NCBI GenBank assembly: GCA_030680075.1
Contig: JAUXWR010000327.1
Location: forward strand, 21,747 to 85,746
Direction of reading: 5' to 3'
From: Legionella sp.
GTDB lineage: Bacteria > Pseudomonadota > Gammaproteobacteria > Legionellales > Legionellaceae
DNA: 64,000 bases
The notes below the pieces were generated by a model that saw only the letters and a program-made list of their open reading frames with translations, had not been told where the DNA came from and did not search any database. The position numbers were made by a program, and so were the translations under genes. Of the stretch, positions 8,170 through 17,172 are shown piece after piece (within the stretch, counting starts at the first letter, position 1; every line of letters starts with the position of its first letter).

Positions 8170-10305
8170 ATGTCAGCTAATTCTATAGGCGTTGAACAAT
8201 TAACCAGTGCAAGCTTGCACAATCGTAATTGTTTTGCTTATCTTCAAGCTCTTAAGGATAAAATCCCGCCTTCCGTTTTAGAAGGGATGGAAAAATTGGC
8301 TCCTGCATTAGGGAAAAAACTTGAGACGGTCCATAAACAGGAAGCCTATGATCCGAAATTTCCCTATTCTGATCTTTATACTCAATTTTTTTCAGTGCTT
8401 GAAAATAACATTGACACGCTTTTTGATGAAGAGCGTGCGCGGCTTATAGAGAAACGTGCGCATATTGCAGCCAGCAAAAACTTCCTTGAATTAAATAGCG
8501 GAAACCGGGACTATGTGGGTCTTTTGAATGAAGCCAAAAGAGTAGCATCGCCGCAAAATGAACAAGAAATATACGATAAACTCACCAAATTGGATCACTT
8601 TATTTTTTCTGTTTATGCCAATGAAAACGGTATTTTGGAACATACCTTTAATGCTATTCAACAAATTCCTATGGAGCATACGCCGATTGCGGTTGACATT
8701 GAAAAAGGGATTTCTTCGCTATTAAAAGATAGTGGAGAAGCGGTCAATATAGAAACTCAATCACCTGCCCAGGCGGGCTCTGCCTACGGGCGCTTTACGG
8801 CAATGATAGCGGATGATTTCAAACCGCAACATACAACAAGCCTGGCGACACGACGCACGTATGATTACAATAAAAATTCTACTCTTAAAGAATATCGTTT
8901 TGGCACACAGGGTCAGCGTGATAAAGGAATTGAACGAGTCAGCCCGTTGTTTGAGCGTTGGTTAAGAGTTCAGGAGGGCGCCCCATCAACCAACCCATAC
9001 CAGGACAACAGCAAAATTACCCATGTCTATATCAACAATTTAGGTCTTGACAGAAAAGACATGGAGGGTACTAAAGAGCGTGCATTAAGCAAAACCTTGC
9101 ACGAACTTGAAAACCGCCATAGTAATATTGCGGTAATAACGTTACCAGCTGATAAAGGGTTGATGCATCAATCAGAATTTATAAAAACTAACGACAGTCA
9201 TTCTTATCAGAAAGTTTATAACGAGTTTTTACAAATTGCAGCCGAGGATCCGGCTGCAGAACGTGTGGAAAAGGATTTTTATATTAGTAGTAAAATCCGT
9301 AAAGAAATTTTTAAAGATGGAAGAGGATTTTATGATAAGGAAAGCGAGAAAGCCCATCTAAGTCGATTATTGAAGGCAAGCTTTAAAGCGTTAGGCATTA
9401 AATCAAATAGGGATTTATCAAGCGCCGAGCGTCAGGCCGTATGGTTTCATTTTATTAAATTTGAACTGCCTAATCACATTATTAAAACGCTTGAGCCTCA
9501 AAGTATTAATTTCTCCTGCAAAGATGCGATTGACAGGGGCGGGGTTTCTTCAGCTTACTACAATCTGATGAAGTCTATCGAAGAACAACATCCCTTAAGT
9601 AGAGAAGAATTTGAACGTGCATTACACGCAGCACCTGCCATGGTTAAAGCACGAGGCATGAATCATCACTTAAAACTGATTTGGAATGCAATTGATGTTT
9701 ATATAAATGCAAATGATAATTACGAAAAACTTAAAGGCAACCCAGAACAGGCGTGGATAATTCAATGGCGTGACGCTAATTGCCCTCATGCGCGCGTGGA
9801 GGCCTTATTGGCATTACGTATACAACAAGTAAAAAAAGAGCTTGATATTGCTAAACACAATCCTGCCTTTGATGACTATAGAAAAAAGGCTATTGAAAAA
9901 GGCGTGCAGATAATAAATTTGGTAGAAGAACAGAGTAATATAAAAGTAAGTGGGCAACGTCTATTGTTAGAAACAGTTACACGTACCTCCGATCTTGTTT
10001 TCAAGAATCCCACAAAAGCTGATACAGAAAATTACAATATACTCGCTGAGAAATTAAGCATCAAATATCCCGCTTTACAGGTCTTGGGTGGTTTGATGAA
10101 GTCTCTCGCAGGCATTATTTTACTCATACCAACATTAGGTCGTACAAAGGAATGGATAAATAAAGGTATCGCCACAACAAAAGCGGCACTTCAATCGGAA
10201 ACAAGAGCTGAAATGCTAAAAAATATGGAGCATTTTAAATCGGAATTAAAAGAGATTAAAAAAATGGATGAGCCCGAAAATAATGACGATTCATTAAAAA
10301 TATAA
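8170..10305 (+). CDS. candidate Dot/Icm effector with CX5R phosphoinositide-phosphatase-type motif
   Basis: A 711-residue soluble protein without signal peptide. Residues 448-458 read FSCKDAIDRGG: C450 and R456 give the CX5R P-loop of cysteine-dependent phosphatases, in a form recalling Legionella SidP and eukaryotic Sac1-type lipid phosphatases. Upstream, residues 283-345 (THVYINNLG..., a charged helix, AVITLPADKG) look like a folded alpha/beta domain. Near residues 640-680 is one hydrophobic helix (LAGIILLIPTLG), and the C-terminus is short, acidic and polar (KKMDEPENNDDSLKI), as is common for Dot/Icm substrates. The next gene starts one base after its stop. Phosphatase activity and secretion are inferred from motif and context only. 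Confidence 0.65.
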   Translation: MSANSIGVEQLTSASLHNRNCFAYLQALKDKIPPSVLEGMEKLAPALGKKLETVHKQEAYDPKFPYSDLYTQFFSVLENNIDTLFDEERARLIEKRAHIAASKNFLELNSGNRDYVGLLNEAKRVASPQNEQEIYDKLTKLDHFIFSVYANENGILEHTFNAIQQIPMEHTPIAVDIEKGISSLLKDSGEAVNIETQSPAQAGSAYGRFTAMIADDFKPQHTTSLATRRTYDYNKNSTLKEYRFGTQGQRDKGIERVSPLFERWLRVQEGAPSTNPYQDNSKITHVYINNLGLDRKDMEGTKERALSKTLHELENRHSNIAVITLPADKGLMHQSEFIKTNDSHSYQKVYNEFLQIAAEDPAAERVEKDFYISSKIRKEIFKDGRGFYDKESEKAHLSRLLKASFKALGIKSNRDLSSAERQAVWFHFIKFELPNHIIKTLEPQSINFSCKDAIDRGGVSSAYYNLMKSIEEQHPLSREEFERALHAAPAMVKARGMNHHLKLIWNAIDVYINANDNYEKLKGNPEQAWIIQWRDANCPHARVEALLALRIQQVKKELDIAKHNPAFDDYRKKAIEKGVQIINLVEEQSNIKVSGQRLLLETVTRTSDLVFKNPTKADTENYNILAEKLSIKYPALQVLGGLMKSLAGIILLIPTLGRTKEWINKGIATTKAALQSETRAEMLKNMEHFKSELKEIKKMDEPENNDDSLKI

Positions 10306-10306
10306 A

Positions 10307-11182
10307 ATGCGCGTATTAAAAAACAATATCATTAATTTATATGGTAAAGAGGGCAAAGAGTGGCTGGATGCCTTGCCGGAATTAATAACCCAATTAGCAA
10401 AAACATATGGATTATCTGATTTAAAGCCCCTTCAAAATTTAAGCTATAACTATGTGCTTTCTGCCTATCAAGATTCCAATCCTGTTATCGTGAAACTTGG
10501 CCTTGATAGTGACGGGTTAAAAAAAGAAGCCCGTGCGCTTAAAGCTTTCGCAGGATTTGGGGCTATTAGGGTGCTTGCAGCAGATGAAGGTATGCTGTTA
10601 TTGGAGCGCTGTATGCCTGGGTTTTCATTGAAAAGCTATTTCCCAACACAAGACGATGAGGCAATTCGCATCACCTGTGAACGCATACAGGCATTACACA
10701 AGGCACCTATACCTGAAGGTTCCGCCTTTCCAACTATCAGTAATTGGCTTAGTGTATTAGATAACAATTGGAAAATACCCAGGTCATATCTCGAGCAAGC
10801 AAGACAGCTCCGGGATAATTTGCTGCAAGCCTCCTCTGAAAAAGTCTTGCTTCACGGTGATCTGCATCATGAAAATATATTAAATCATGGTGACCAGTGG
10901 GTGGTAATTGATCCCAAAGGCGTACTTGGCGACCCTGTTTACGAAGTAGCCGCCTTCATCCGAAACCCCATGCCAGAACTGCTGACACTGGAGAATGCCC
11001 ATGAGATTATTAGCTACCGCATTAATCGATTTGCAGAAATCCTTGAGCTACCATCTAAAAAAATTCGTGACTGGTGCTTTGTGCAAGCAGTTCTTGCATG
11101 GGCGTGGGCTTTGGATGATGGGGTTGATGCAAAGTATTTTGAACAGTTAACGGCAGTTTATAGCCTTGCATTAAAGCATTAA
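10307..11182 (+). CDS. aminoglycoside/hydroxyurea phosphotransferase-like small-molecule kinase (APH family)
   Basis: 291 residues with the eukaryotic-like kinase fold of aminoglycoside phosphotransferases: a P-loop-side lysine in VIVKLG (K63), E74/E75 in the following helix, the catalytic loop HGDLHHENIL (D185, N190) and the metal aspartate in VIDPKG (D202). The 'IDPKGVLGDPVYEVAAF' block is typical of the APH(6)/hydroxyurea-kinase group (streptomycin-type). The real substrate is unknown; many relatives phosphorylate metabolites. The ATG is one base after the stop of the phosphatase-like gene, so the two are one transcription and probably coupled translation unit. It converges with the nucleotidyltransferase gene, overlapping its end by four bases. 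Confidence 0.85.
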   Translation: MRVLKNNIINLYGKEGKEWLDALPELITQLAKTYGLSDLKPLQNLSYNYVLSAYQDSNPVIVKLGLDSDGLKKEARALKAFAGFGAIRVLAADEGMLLLERCMPGFSLKSYFPTQDDEAIRITCERIQALHKAPIPEGSAFPTISNWLSVLDNNWKIPRSYLEQARQLRDNLLQASSEKVLLHGDLHHENILNHGDQWVVIDPKGVLGDPVYEVAAFIRNPMPELLTLENAHEIISYRINRFAEILELPSKKIRDWCFVQAVLAWAWALDDGVDAKYFEQLTAVYSLALKH

Positions 11183-11826
11183 TTACAATTTTCGGTAACC
11201 CGTTCAATAAGCGTCTCAAGCGCACTAATATCGTTCGTATTTTTTAGGACTTTATCAAATAGTAATAATGTTTTTTTATCCTGTTGTGCCAAATATTGGA
11301 AAGCTTTTTTAGGGCCTTGGTAACGGCGCCCTCTAAATATAAAATAATCTTCCAGTATTTCAAAAATAGCCCAGATGTGACGATACTTGCCTTCCAGGTC
11401 ACCTACAGCCGCGCGCGAGGCCATTTTTTTATACCAGACTTTACGAGCGTGTATTTCGTTTTCGCTAACAGAAGAGGGTGTCTCTGAGATGAATTTTAAT
11501 TTTAATAACAAATTTTTACCGAAATCATTGGCTTCAATAATAACTTTACCGTCGGCCATGTTTAAGTGCTCATCTTCCAGTTTGGAAAAATCATTTTCAG
11601 CGTAAATAAAAATATCATGATAAACGTTATTGGTACTATCAAATCTTGCGATTCGCTGTTTTTTTCCAGATGAAGATATCCCGGCGACATCATAGTCGCT
11701 TGTTGACGTGTGATCCCCTCTCGCTCTGGATCCATATAATATGATGGTGTGGCAGTCGTATTTGTTTGTTAATTCTTCAACAATTGCACGAAGTACCCCA
11801 TCCTCTTCGATTGACAAATTAGTCAT
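11179..11826 (-). CDS. MNT-type nucleotidyltransferase domain protein
   Basis: 215 residues. The N-terminal domain shows the polymerase-beta-like signature GSRARG at 32-37 followed by D44-Y-D46, the two metal-binding aspartates. The C-terminal half is helical (RKVWYKKMASRAAVGDLEGKYRHIWAIFEILEDYFIF) and resembles a HEPN-like helical partner fused behind the transferase. Such proteins adenylylate small molecules, proteins or RNA. No separate HEPN toxin gene is adjacent, so I do not call it an antitoxin. Substrate unknown. Confidence 0.8.
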   Translation of the reverse strand: MTNLSIEEDGVLRAIVEELTNKYDCHTIILYGSRARGDHTSTSDYDVAGISSSGKKQRIARFDSTNNVYHDIFIYAENDFSKLEDEHLNMADGKVIIEANDFGKNLLLKLKFISETPSSVSENEIHARKVWYKKMASRAAVGDLEGKYRHIWAIFEILEDYFIFRGRRYQGPKKAFQYLAQQDKKTLLLFDKVLKNTNDISALETLIERVTENCN

Positions 11827-11936
11827 CAGTTCTCATCCATGTCGTATATCGCATATATAGTTAAATTAAATCTATACTCATCATATTACAATTTTATTCG
11901 AGACTTCTCGTTGAAAATGGAGATAATAACTATCTG

Positions 11937-13799
11937 ATGACTATCTTGTTTAATTTTTTAAAAGCGAAATGGCAATTTTTTATTGCCTTTCTATCACTCA
12001 TTGCTATTAGCATCTATCTTATCTTGATTGATTTAAATACTTCTTTTGCTAATTTTCCTCTATTGTTTTTAATTGTAGTTGGAGGAGTACCCTTATTTTT
12101 GCAAGTTATTTTAAAATTGCTGAAAGGGAATTTTGGCGCGGATATACTTGCTGCAATGGCATTGGTCACCGGCGTCATTTTACACGAATATTTGGCTGCA
12201 TCGTTAATTATTCTGATGTTAGCCAGTGGCCAAACATTAGAGCGCTACGCTTTACGTAAAGCATCTGCTGTATTATTAGCACTAGTAGAAAGGATGCCTA
12301 CGATTGCCCACCGGAAGATTAATCATCAAATTGAAGATATTCCATTAATCGAAATTACTATTAATGATGAAATTGTTATTTATCCCCATGAAACCTGTCC
12401 TGTAGATGGTATTGTAATTGAAGGCAATGGTTCCATGGATGAGTCTTATCTTACGGGAGAACCTTATCAAATATCCAAGGCACCCGGTGCGATGGTTTTG
12501 TCTGGTGCTATCAACGGAGAATCGCTCCTAATTATTAGAGCAACGAGGCTTACGAGAGACTCAAGGTATTCGGTTATTGTGAAGGTATTGGAAGAGGCTG
12601 AACAAAAGCGTCCATCAATTCGTCGTTTAGCTGATCAAATTGGCGCTATATTTGCGCCAATCGCACTGTTGTTTGCAGCCGGCACGTGGTTTTTTACAAA
12701 TGATGCTGTTCGCTTCCTTTCGGTGCTAGTGATTGCAACACCTTGTCCATTATTGATAGCCATTCCTGTTACCATCATTAGTGCAATTTCTCGAGCTGCG
12801 AAACAAGCCATAATTATAAAAGATCCTGCTGTTCTTGAACAATTACCTACCTGTAAAACGGCAATCTTTGACAAAACAGGGACGCTTACTTATGGAAAAC
12901 CTATTCTGACAGAAGTGTATACGATGAATCACTATACAAAAGAACAAATACTGCAGTACGTGGGTAGCCTTGAGCGATATTCAAAGCATCCTCTTGCAAG
13001 CGCTGTAATAAATGCAACTCAGGAGCTGCATATTGATTTAATGGAGTCAACTCATGTATCGGAGAAACCAGGAGAGGGTTTAAACGGTATCGTTAATCAC
13101 CGCAAAGTACAAGTGACGAGTCGAAAAAAATTATTGGAAATCACACCTGAAAACCAATCATTATTGCCTCCTGTATCTCCAGGTTTGGAATGTATCATTT
13201 TGCTGGATAATCAATATGCTGCGTCATTACACTTTCATGATGCCCCAAGGGTTGAAAGTAAATCATTTATAAGCCATTTAATGCCAGCGCATCAATTCAA
13301 AAAAATTATGTTAGTCTCGGGAGATCGTGAATCGGAGGTCAAGTATCTCGCTGAGCTAATGCCGTTCACCGAAATATATGCCTCTCAAAGCCCTGAGCAA
13401 AAATTGGCTATTGTGCGTCGTGAAAGAAAAATAGCACCAACTGTTTTTATGGGTGATGGGATTAATGATGCCCCTGCTTTAACAGCAGCTACAGTGGGCA
13501 TTGCTTTTGGGCAGCATAGTAATGTTACTGCTGAAGCCGCAGGCGCGGTCATTATGGAAAACACATTAAGTAAAGTGGATGAGTTGCTTCATTTAAGTAT
13601 AAACACACGAAATATTGCAGCACAAAGCGCGATTGGCGGAATGCTTTTGAGTATTATCGGGATGGGATTTGCCGCAACGGGTTTTATAAACCCCGTAACC
13701 GGGGCAATTCTTCAGGAATGTATTGATATTCTTGCAATTGTAAATGCCCTGCGACTTGCTCTCGGCTCTAAAATTAAAATCGATTTACCTAATGACTAG
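11937..13799 (+). CDS. P1B-type heavy-metal-translocating ATPase
   Basis: 620-residue membrane pump. Seen in order: N-terminal hydrophobic hairpins (about residues 10-100), the actuator TGE at 173-175, the membrane metal site ATPCPLLIAIP at ~267-277, the phosphorylation motif DKTGTLT with D312, the SKHPLASA nucleotide-domain HP motif near 355, MGDGIND in the hinge, and two C-terminal helices. There is no N-terminal CXXC metal-binding domain. The metal motif is CPL rather than the CPC of Cu/Zn pumps, so the transported ion (possibly Mn, Fe, Zn or Co) is not predictable. It stands alone with no neighbouring metal regulator. Confidence 0.9.
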   Translation: MTILFNFLKAKWQFFIAFLSLIAISIYLILIDLNTSFANFPLLFLIVVGGVPLFLQVILKLLKGNFGADILAAMALVTGVILHEYLAASLIILMLASGQTLERYALRKASAVLLALVERMPTIAHRKINHQIEDIPLIEITINDEIVIYPHETCPVDGIVIEGNGSMDESYLTGEPYQISKAPGAMVLSGAINGESLLIIRATRLTRDSRYSVIVKVLEEAEQKRPSIRRLADQIGAIFAPIALLFAAGTWFFTNDAVRFLSVLVIATPCPLLIAIPVTIISAISRAAKQAIIIKDPAVLEQLPTCKTAIFDKTGTLTYGKPILTEVYTMNHYTKEQILQYVGSLERYSKHPLASAVINATQELHIDLMESTHVSEKPGEGLNGIVNHRKVQVTSRKKLLEITPENQSLLPPVSPGLECIILLDNQYAASLHFHDAPRVESKSFISHLMPAHQFKKIMLVSGDRESEVKYLAELMPFTEIYASQSPEQKLAIVRRERKIAPTVFMGDGINDAPALTAATVGIAFGQHSNVTAEAAGAVIMENTLSKVDELLHLSINTRNIAAQSAIGGMLLSIIGMGFAATGFINPVTGAILQECIDILAIVNALRLALGSKIKIDLPND

Positions 13800-13834
13800 C
13801 CGTTATGCACGAAGCCATCTTGCTCTTAACCCTA

Positions 13835-14644
13835 TTACTCATCAAATCGATAGTTTAATCCGATTTTAAATATATTTGCATAAAAATTTGCAGTGGTGGA
13901 AAGAGCGTTATTCATTGATTGAACTGGTATACCAAAGCCCCCTTGTGTATTGGTAATCGAGCTGATTGTTTTTATCGATGGGATGCCAATGTATAAATAT
14001 TCAATATTTACGGTTACATGATTAAATGCCGCAACGTCAATGCCCCCACCTGCTGCCCAACCAATTTGATTCTGAACCGCCTCATTTCTACTCATTCCCA
14101 CTAAATATGAATTATCAATAAAACTATTGCTCACCTCAAGACGTGTTATAGCCATTCCTCCCGTAAGGTAAAAAAGGGTAGAGGACTTCAGCATCTTTTG
14201 ATAGCCCACTCTACCACGAAGTGTGAGTAACCAATTGGAACGCACGGAGGTGTTAACTGAATATTGATCGGAATTATCAGGATAGTTGTTGTACGACCTA
14301 GTGGACGAACTCAATGACAAAGCGCCATAATCTAAAGCCGCGCCATAGACCATTTGTTTCCAAATCCAATCATGGCCTGCCTGGAGGCCAACAATCACTG
14401 TGCTGGTTTCTTTCCACCATGTACCGGCCTGATTGACGGCATTTATATCAGCTGAAGTGGTAAAAAAAGAAGAGTTGGTCACGCTGCCCGCATTTGTAGA
14501 AATATTATTATTACCAAAACCACCACCCAGGTATACGCCTGCGTAAGGGCCTTGCCAGGGGAGGGTATTTGCCCATACAGAAGCTGACAGGGAAAAAAGA
14601 GAAACATATACAGGCCATAGATTTCGGTGATTAAACATGGGCAT
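13835..14644 (-). CDS. outer-membrane beta-barrel protein (opacity/OmpA-barrel-like)
   Basis: 269 residues with a signal peptide ending at SVWA before NTLPWQGPYAGVYLGGGFG. The rest alternates polar and aromatic/hydrophobic residues in barrel-strand fashion: the N-terminal PYAGVYLGGGFG, WLLTLRGRVGYQK, LFYLTGGMAITRLEV, WAAGGGIDVA, VTVNIEYLYIGI and FKIGLNYRF. This is the pattern of 8-stranded surface proteins in the PF13505-type barrel group. The C-terminal residues are FDE, so the last aromatic is not terminal. Role (surface adhesion or stability) is unknown. Start could be ATG 14644 or the in-frame ATG two codons later. Confidence 0.8.
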   Translation of the reverse strand: MPMFNHRNLWPVYVSLFSLSASVWANTLPWQGPYAGVYLGGGFGNNNISTNAGSVTNSSFFTTSADINAVNQAGTWWKETSTVIVGLQAGHDWIWKQMVYGAALDYGALSLSSSTRSYNNYPDNSDQYSVNTSVRSNWLLTLRGRVGYQKMLKSSTLFYLTGGMAITRLEVSNSFIDNSYLVGMSRNEAVQNQIGWAAGGGIDVAAFNHVTVNIEYLYIGIPSIKTISSITNTQGGFGIPVQSMNNALSTTANFYANIFKIGLNYRFDE

Positions 14645-14715
14645 CTTACGGGAGTCCTTTCATTTTATTGGCAACAGTGTATCCTATCAAACGCTACGAT
14701 AAAAGGGATGCTATC

Positions 14716-15366
14716 ATGAGGATATTAAAGCTTTTTTTGTTAATTTTTTTTCTTTTTGATTACTTGACGCCGGCATTTGCTGAAAAGCATTCCCCTGCAT
14801 TTATGACCCCACGTGATCTGATAAATAGCCATGAATCAATCTCAAATATCAGTTTACAAAACAATCGGAATTCAGCCGTAACTGCCTATGGACTGTATGT
14901 GCGTCAATATGCGTATGTCACCCCAGGGCAGAGCTGCAATAACGCCATCATGATTTATCCCGCTACAAACAATATAACAGCAGGTGCGTTTGTTATGCCC
15001 ACTGTAATTAACCCGGGAAGAAGAGCGGCCCTTGGCAGCAATTATTTATATAATATGATTTACCAGGCAATTTATTATGAAAATATTATCATTCCTTCGT
15101 CGCCTCCCGGATGTGCACTCCCCGGGTGTACATGGGGAAGTGACACAACCGACTATAACTGGTGTATTTATTTAGGTGCTTTAGCGCCTGTTTCTACCGC
15201 GTCAGGCTATACCGCCAACGTACCACCTTCAACCGAGGCTGCATCAAGTGCAGGGACTTATAATTACAACTTGATAAACAACTATAGTTATCTTGGCCCT
15301 ATTTCTTGTAATGATAAAACACTGACGTGTACAGTCGCCAGTCAACAAATTCAAGCATTTTCTTAA
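14716..15366 (+). CDS. secreted Cys-containing protein, first of two tandem paralogues
   Basis: I do not recognise a domain. From ATG 14716 (AAGGGA upstream) the protein has 216 residues and a signal peptide ending in TPAFA. The mature part has ISNISLQNN, a C-containing loop, LGSNYLYNMIYQAIYY, CALPGCTWGS...WCIYLG and a C-terminal SCNDKTLTC. The same landmarks occur in the same order in the next gene 15 bases downstream, so they are tandem duplicates. Cysteines are paired in both copies and suggest disulfides outside the cytoplasm. Legionella carries many such secreted families with no assigned function. Confidence 0.7.
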   Translation: MRILKLFLLIFFLFDYLTPAFAEKHSPAFMTPRDLINSHESISNISLQNNRNSAVTAYGLYVRQYAYVTPGQSCNNAIMIYPATNNITAGAFVMPTVINPGRRAALGSNYLYNMIYQAIYYENIIIPSSPPGCALPGCTWGSDTTDYNWCIYLGALAPVSTASGYTANVPPSTEAASSAGTYNYNLINNYSYLGPISCNDKTLTCTVASQQIQAFS

Positions 15367-15381
15367 GACAAGGATAGTGGC

Positions 15382-16074
15382 ATGATTAAGATAAAAAATT
15401 ATTTTCTGTATATGCTGAGTGGATTTTCATTGATGATGATGGCACACGCAGAGAATAAAGACCCAAATGATTATGCATTAATGACAGCCCATGATATGCA
15501 TGGTATTAATGTATCAAATATTAGTCTTACGAATTTTTCAGGCGCACCAATCATCGTCTCAGGATTATTTATTGCAAGCTTTGACATCAATGATTGCTCG
15601 GCTTGTTTTGGTGGCGTTGTGTCGGGAGATAATGTTGGTGGAGCGGTGGTTTCACCCGTGGCTTTTAAAGCGAATCAAACGTTACCGATTGGGCAAAATT
15701 ATTTATATAACATGCTTTATAGTGGCATTTATTATATAAAAAATACGGTAGGATCTTCACCCTGCTCTTTACCGGGTTGCTCCTGGCCTGGTGATGACCC
15801 AAACGTTCGAGGATGGTGTATCAGCATTAATGTTATTTCACCAAATTCGAGTTACACGTATTCAAATTACACAAATGGCGCGAACCCGCCTGCAAACGCA
15901 CCAGCGTATTCCAGTGCAGGAAACTCAATACCATTTGATTATAAGTACGATTTAATAGATCCCGCCATGTTAGGAGCCGGCTCCCCTTGTCTGGGTCTCA
16001 TTACTTGTAATGATAAAACGTTAACTTGCAGGGCTGCTACTCCTCAAAATGAGGTATTTCAGCCATATAGTTGA
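15382..16074 (+). CDS. secreted Cys-containing protein, second of two tandem paralogues
   Basis: 230 residues with a signal peptide ending in MMMAHA before ENKDPND. Shared with its upstream neighbour: VSNISLTNF, GQNYLYNMLYSGIYYIKN, CSLPGCSWPGD...WCISI and the C-terminal TCNDKTLTC. It differs by an added Cys cluster (NDCSACFGG) and longer low-complexity Asn/Ser/Tyr linker (SSYTYSNYTNG). AAGGA lies ten bases before the ATG. Most likely exported through Sec and released or surface-bound; no function known. Confidence 0.7.
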   Translation: MIKIKNYFLYMLSGFSLMMMAHAENKDPNDYALMTAHDMHGINVSNISLTNFSGAPIIVSGLFIASFDINDCSACFGGVVSGDNVGGAVVSPVAFKANQTLPIGQNYLYNMLYSGIYYIKNTVGSSPCSLPGCSWPGDDPNVRGWCISINVISPNSSYTYSNYTNGANPPANAPAYSSAGNSIPFDYKYDLIDPAMLGAGSPCLGLITCNDKTLTCRAATPQNEVFQPYS

Positions 16075-16180
16075 TGAGATGACGGCCAGTTAATCGACAC
16101 AAGACGAAAATACTGGTTTTTGATGTAAGTATGATAGATTATGAATATAAAATTTTTAACTGAAAATTATACTAATTATT

Positions 16181-16777
16181 ATGATTGAAAATAAATCATT
16201 TTATGTAAAAGCTATCAGCGGAGATACTCTAGAGCTTGAGCCTATAACAATACAACATAGTGAAGAACTGCGTTCGGTAGCTAATCATGAATGTATTTGG
16301 ACTTATATGCCGATGCGAGCATATGGTCAATTTTTTGATGCATGGCTTCAAGATACACTTATAAAGCATCAAAACCATACCCAGCTGACCTACATAATCC
16401 GAAAAAAATCGGATCAGACAGTTGTTGGTGGGCACTCTTACTACGACATTGATGTTGAACATAAACGTCTTGAGGTAGGATATAGTTGGCTGACTCCTGC
16501 TGCTTGGGGTAGCAGAATTTTGCACGAGTCCTTATGGTTATTATTTCTTAATGCCTTTGAAACCTGGCAAATGAATCGCATTCAACTTGCAGCAGACCCC
16601 CGCAATAAACGCTCTTACAATATCTTAAAAAAAATTGGTGCCATTGAAGAAGGGCTTTTACGCGAACACATGATCCACCATAATGGATTAATTACTGATA
16701 CAGTAGTTTTTAGTATCCTGGCACGAGAATGGCCAGAAGTGAAAAAAGAGTTAGGCTCGCGCCTTCGTTTGTATTGA
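16181..16777 (+). CDS. GNAT acetyltransferase, RimJ/RimL-like
   Basis: 198 residues of the N-acetyltransferase fold. The order of blocks is that of the RimJ/RimL group: an N-terminal LELEPITIQHSEEL, VVGGHSYYDIDVEHKRLEVGYSWL (beta4), a WGSRILHESLWLLF acetyl-CoA helix, QLAADPRNKRSYNILKKIGAIEEG, and a final VVFSILAREWPEVK. Members acetylate the alpha-amino group of ribosomal proteins or small-molecule amines. Substrate unknown. It starts an accessory stretch of unrelated genes and remnants. Confidence 0.85.
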   Translation: MIENKSFYVKAISGDTLELEPITIQHSEELRSVANHECIWTYMPMRAYGQFFDAWLQDTLIKHQNHTQLTYIIRKKSDQTVVGGHSYYDIDVEHKRLEVGYSWLTPAAWGSRILHESLWLLFLNAFETWQMNRIQLAADPRNKRSYNILKKIGAIEEGLLREHMIHHNGLITDTVVFSILAREWPEVKKELGSRLRLY

Positions 16778-17014
16778 ATCAAAAAGAAGTATTACAACGC
16801 GGCAAATCCACCCACATATTTCAGACTGGAAACAAATTATGAGCCTGCCATCACACAACTTCGTTACATGCAGGCAGCTATTTCTGTGATCACCGATATT
16901 TGTAAAAGTCCTTATTTTTACGGACCTGATTATTGGGGATGGGGACAGTATAAATCCCCAAATCCGGCAACTGGGCAATATTGCAACCAAATATTCCAGG
17001 AAGGGAGGTCGTGA
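16778..17014 (+). pseudogene. gene remnant without start codon
   Basis: In the same frame as the preceding acetyltransferase, after its stop, 78 codons stay open to a TGA at 17012-17014. The translation has protein-like composition, with segments TYFRLETNYEPAITQLRYMQ and YFYGPDYWGWGQYKSPNP, but no good start or Shine-Dalgarno box. I read it as the 3' end of a decayed gene, not recognised. The remaining 17015-17172 carries only an AT-rich region leading to the next gene. Confidence 0.45.
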
Positions 17015-17172
17015 ATTATTTGAGTAGTTTGAATTTTATTCATTCGCCTGCATGTTTGCCATCTTGAATTTTAGTCAACCATGAAATGATGACTGTTCAT
17101 TTTAACCATACGGATATTCTTGTTAGTCTATTATTTGTAATATGCTCTTACTTATGTATTAAAAGGAATACT

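Noticed and set aside
11179..11826. Nucleotidyltransferase as an MNT/HEPN toxin-antitoxin pair
   Set aside because: Only one gene is present, it is larger than MNT antitoxins and no separate HEPN toxin frame is adjacent.
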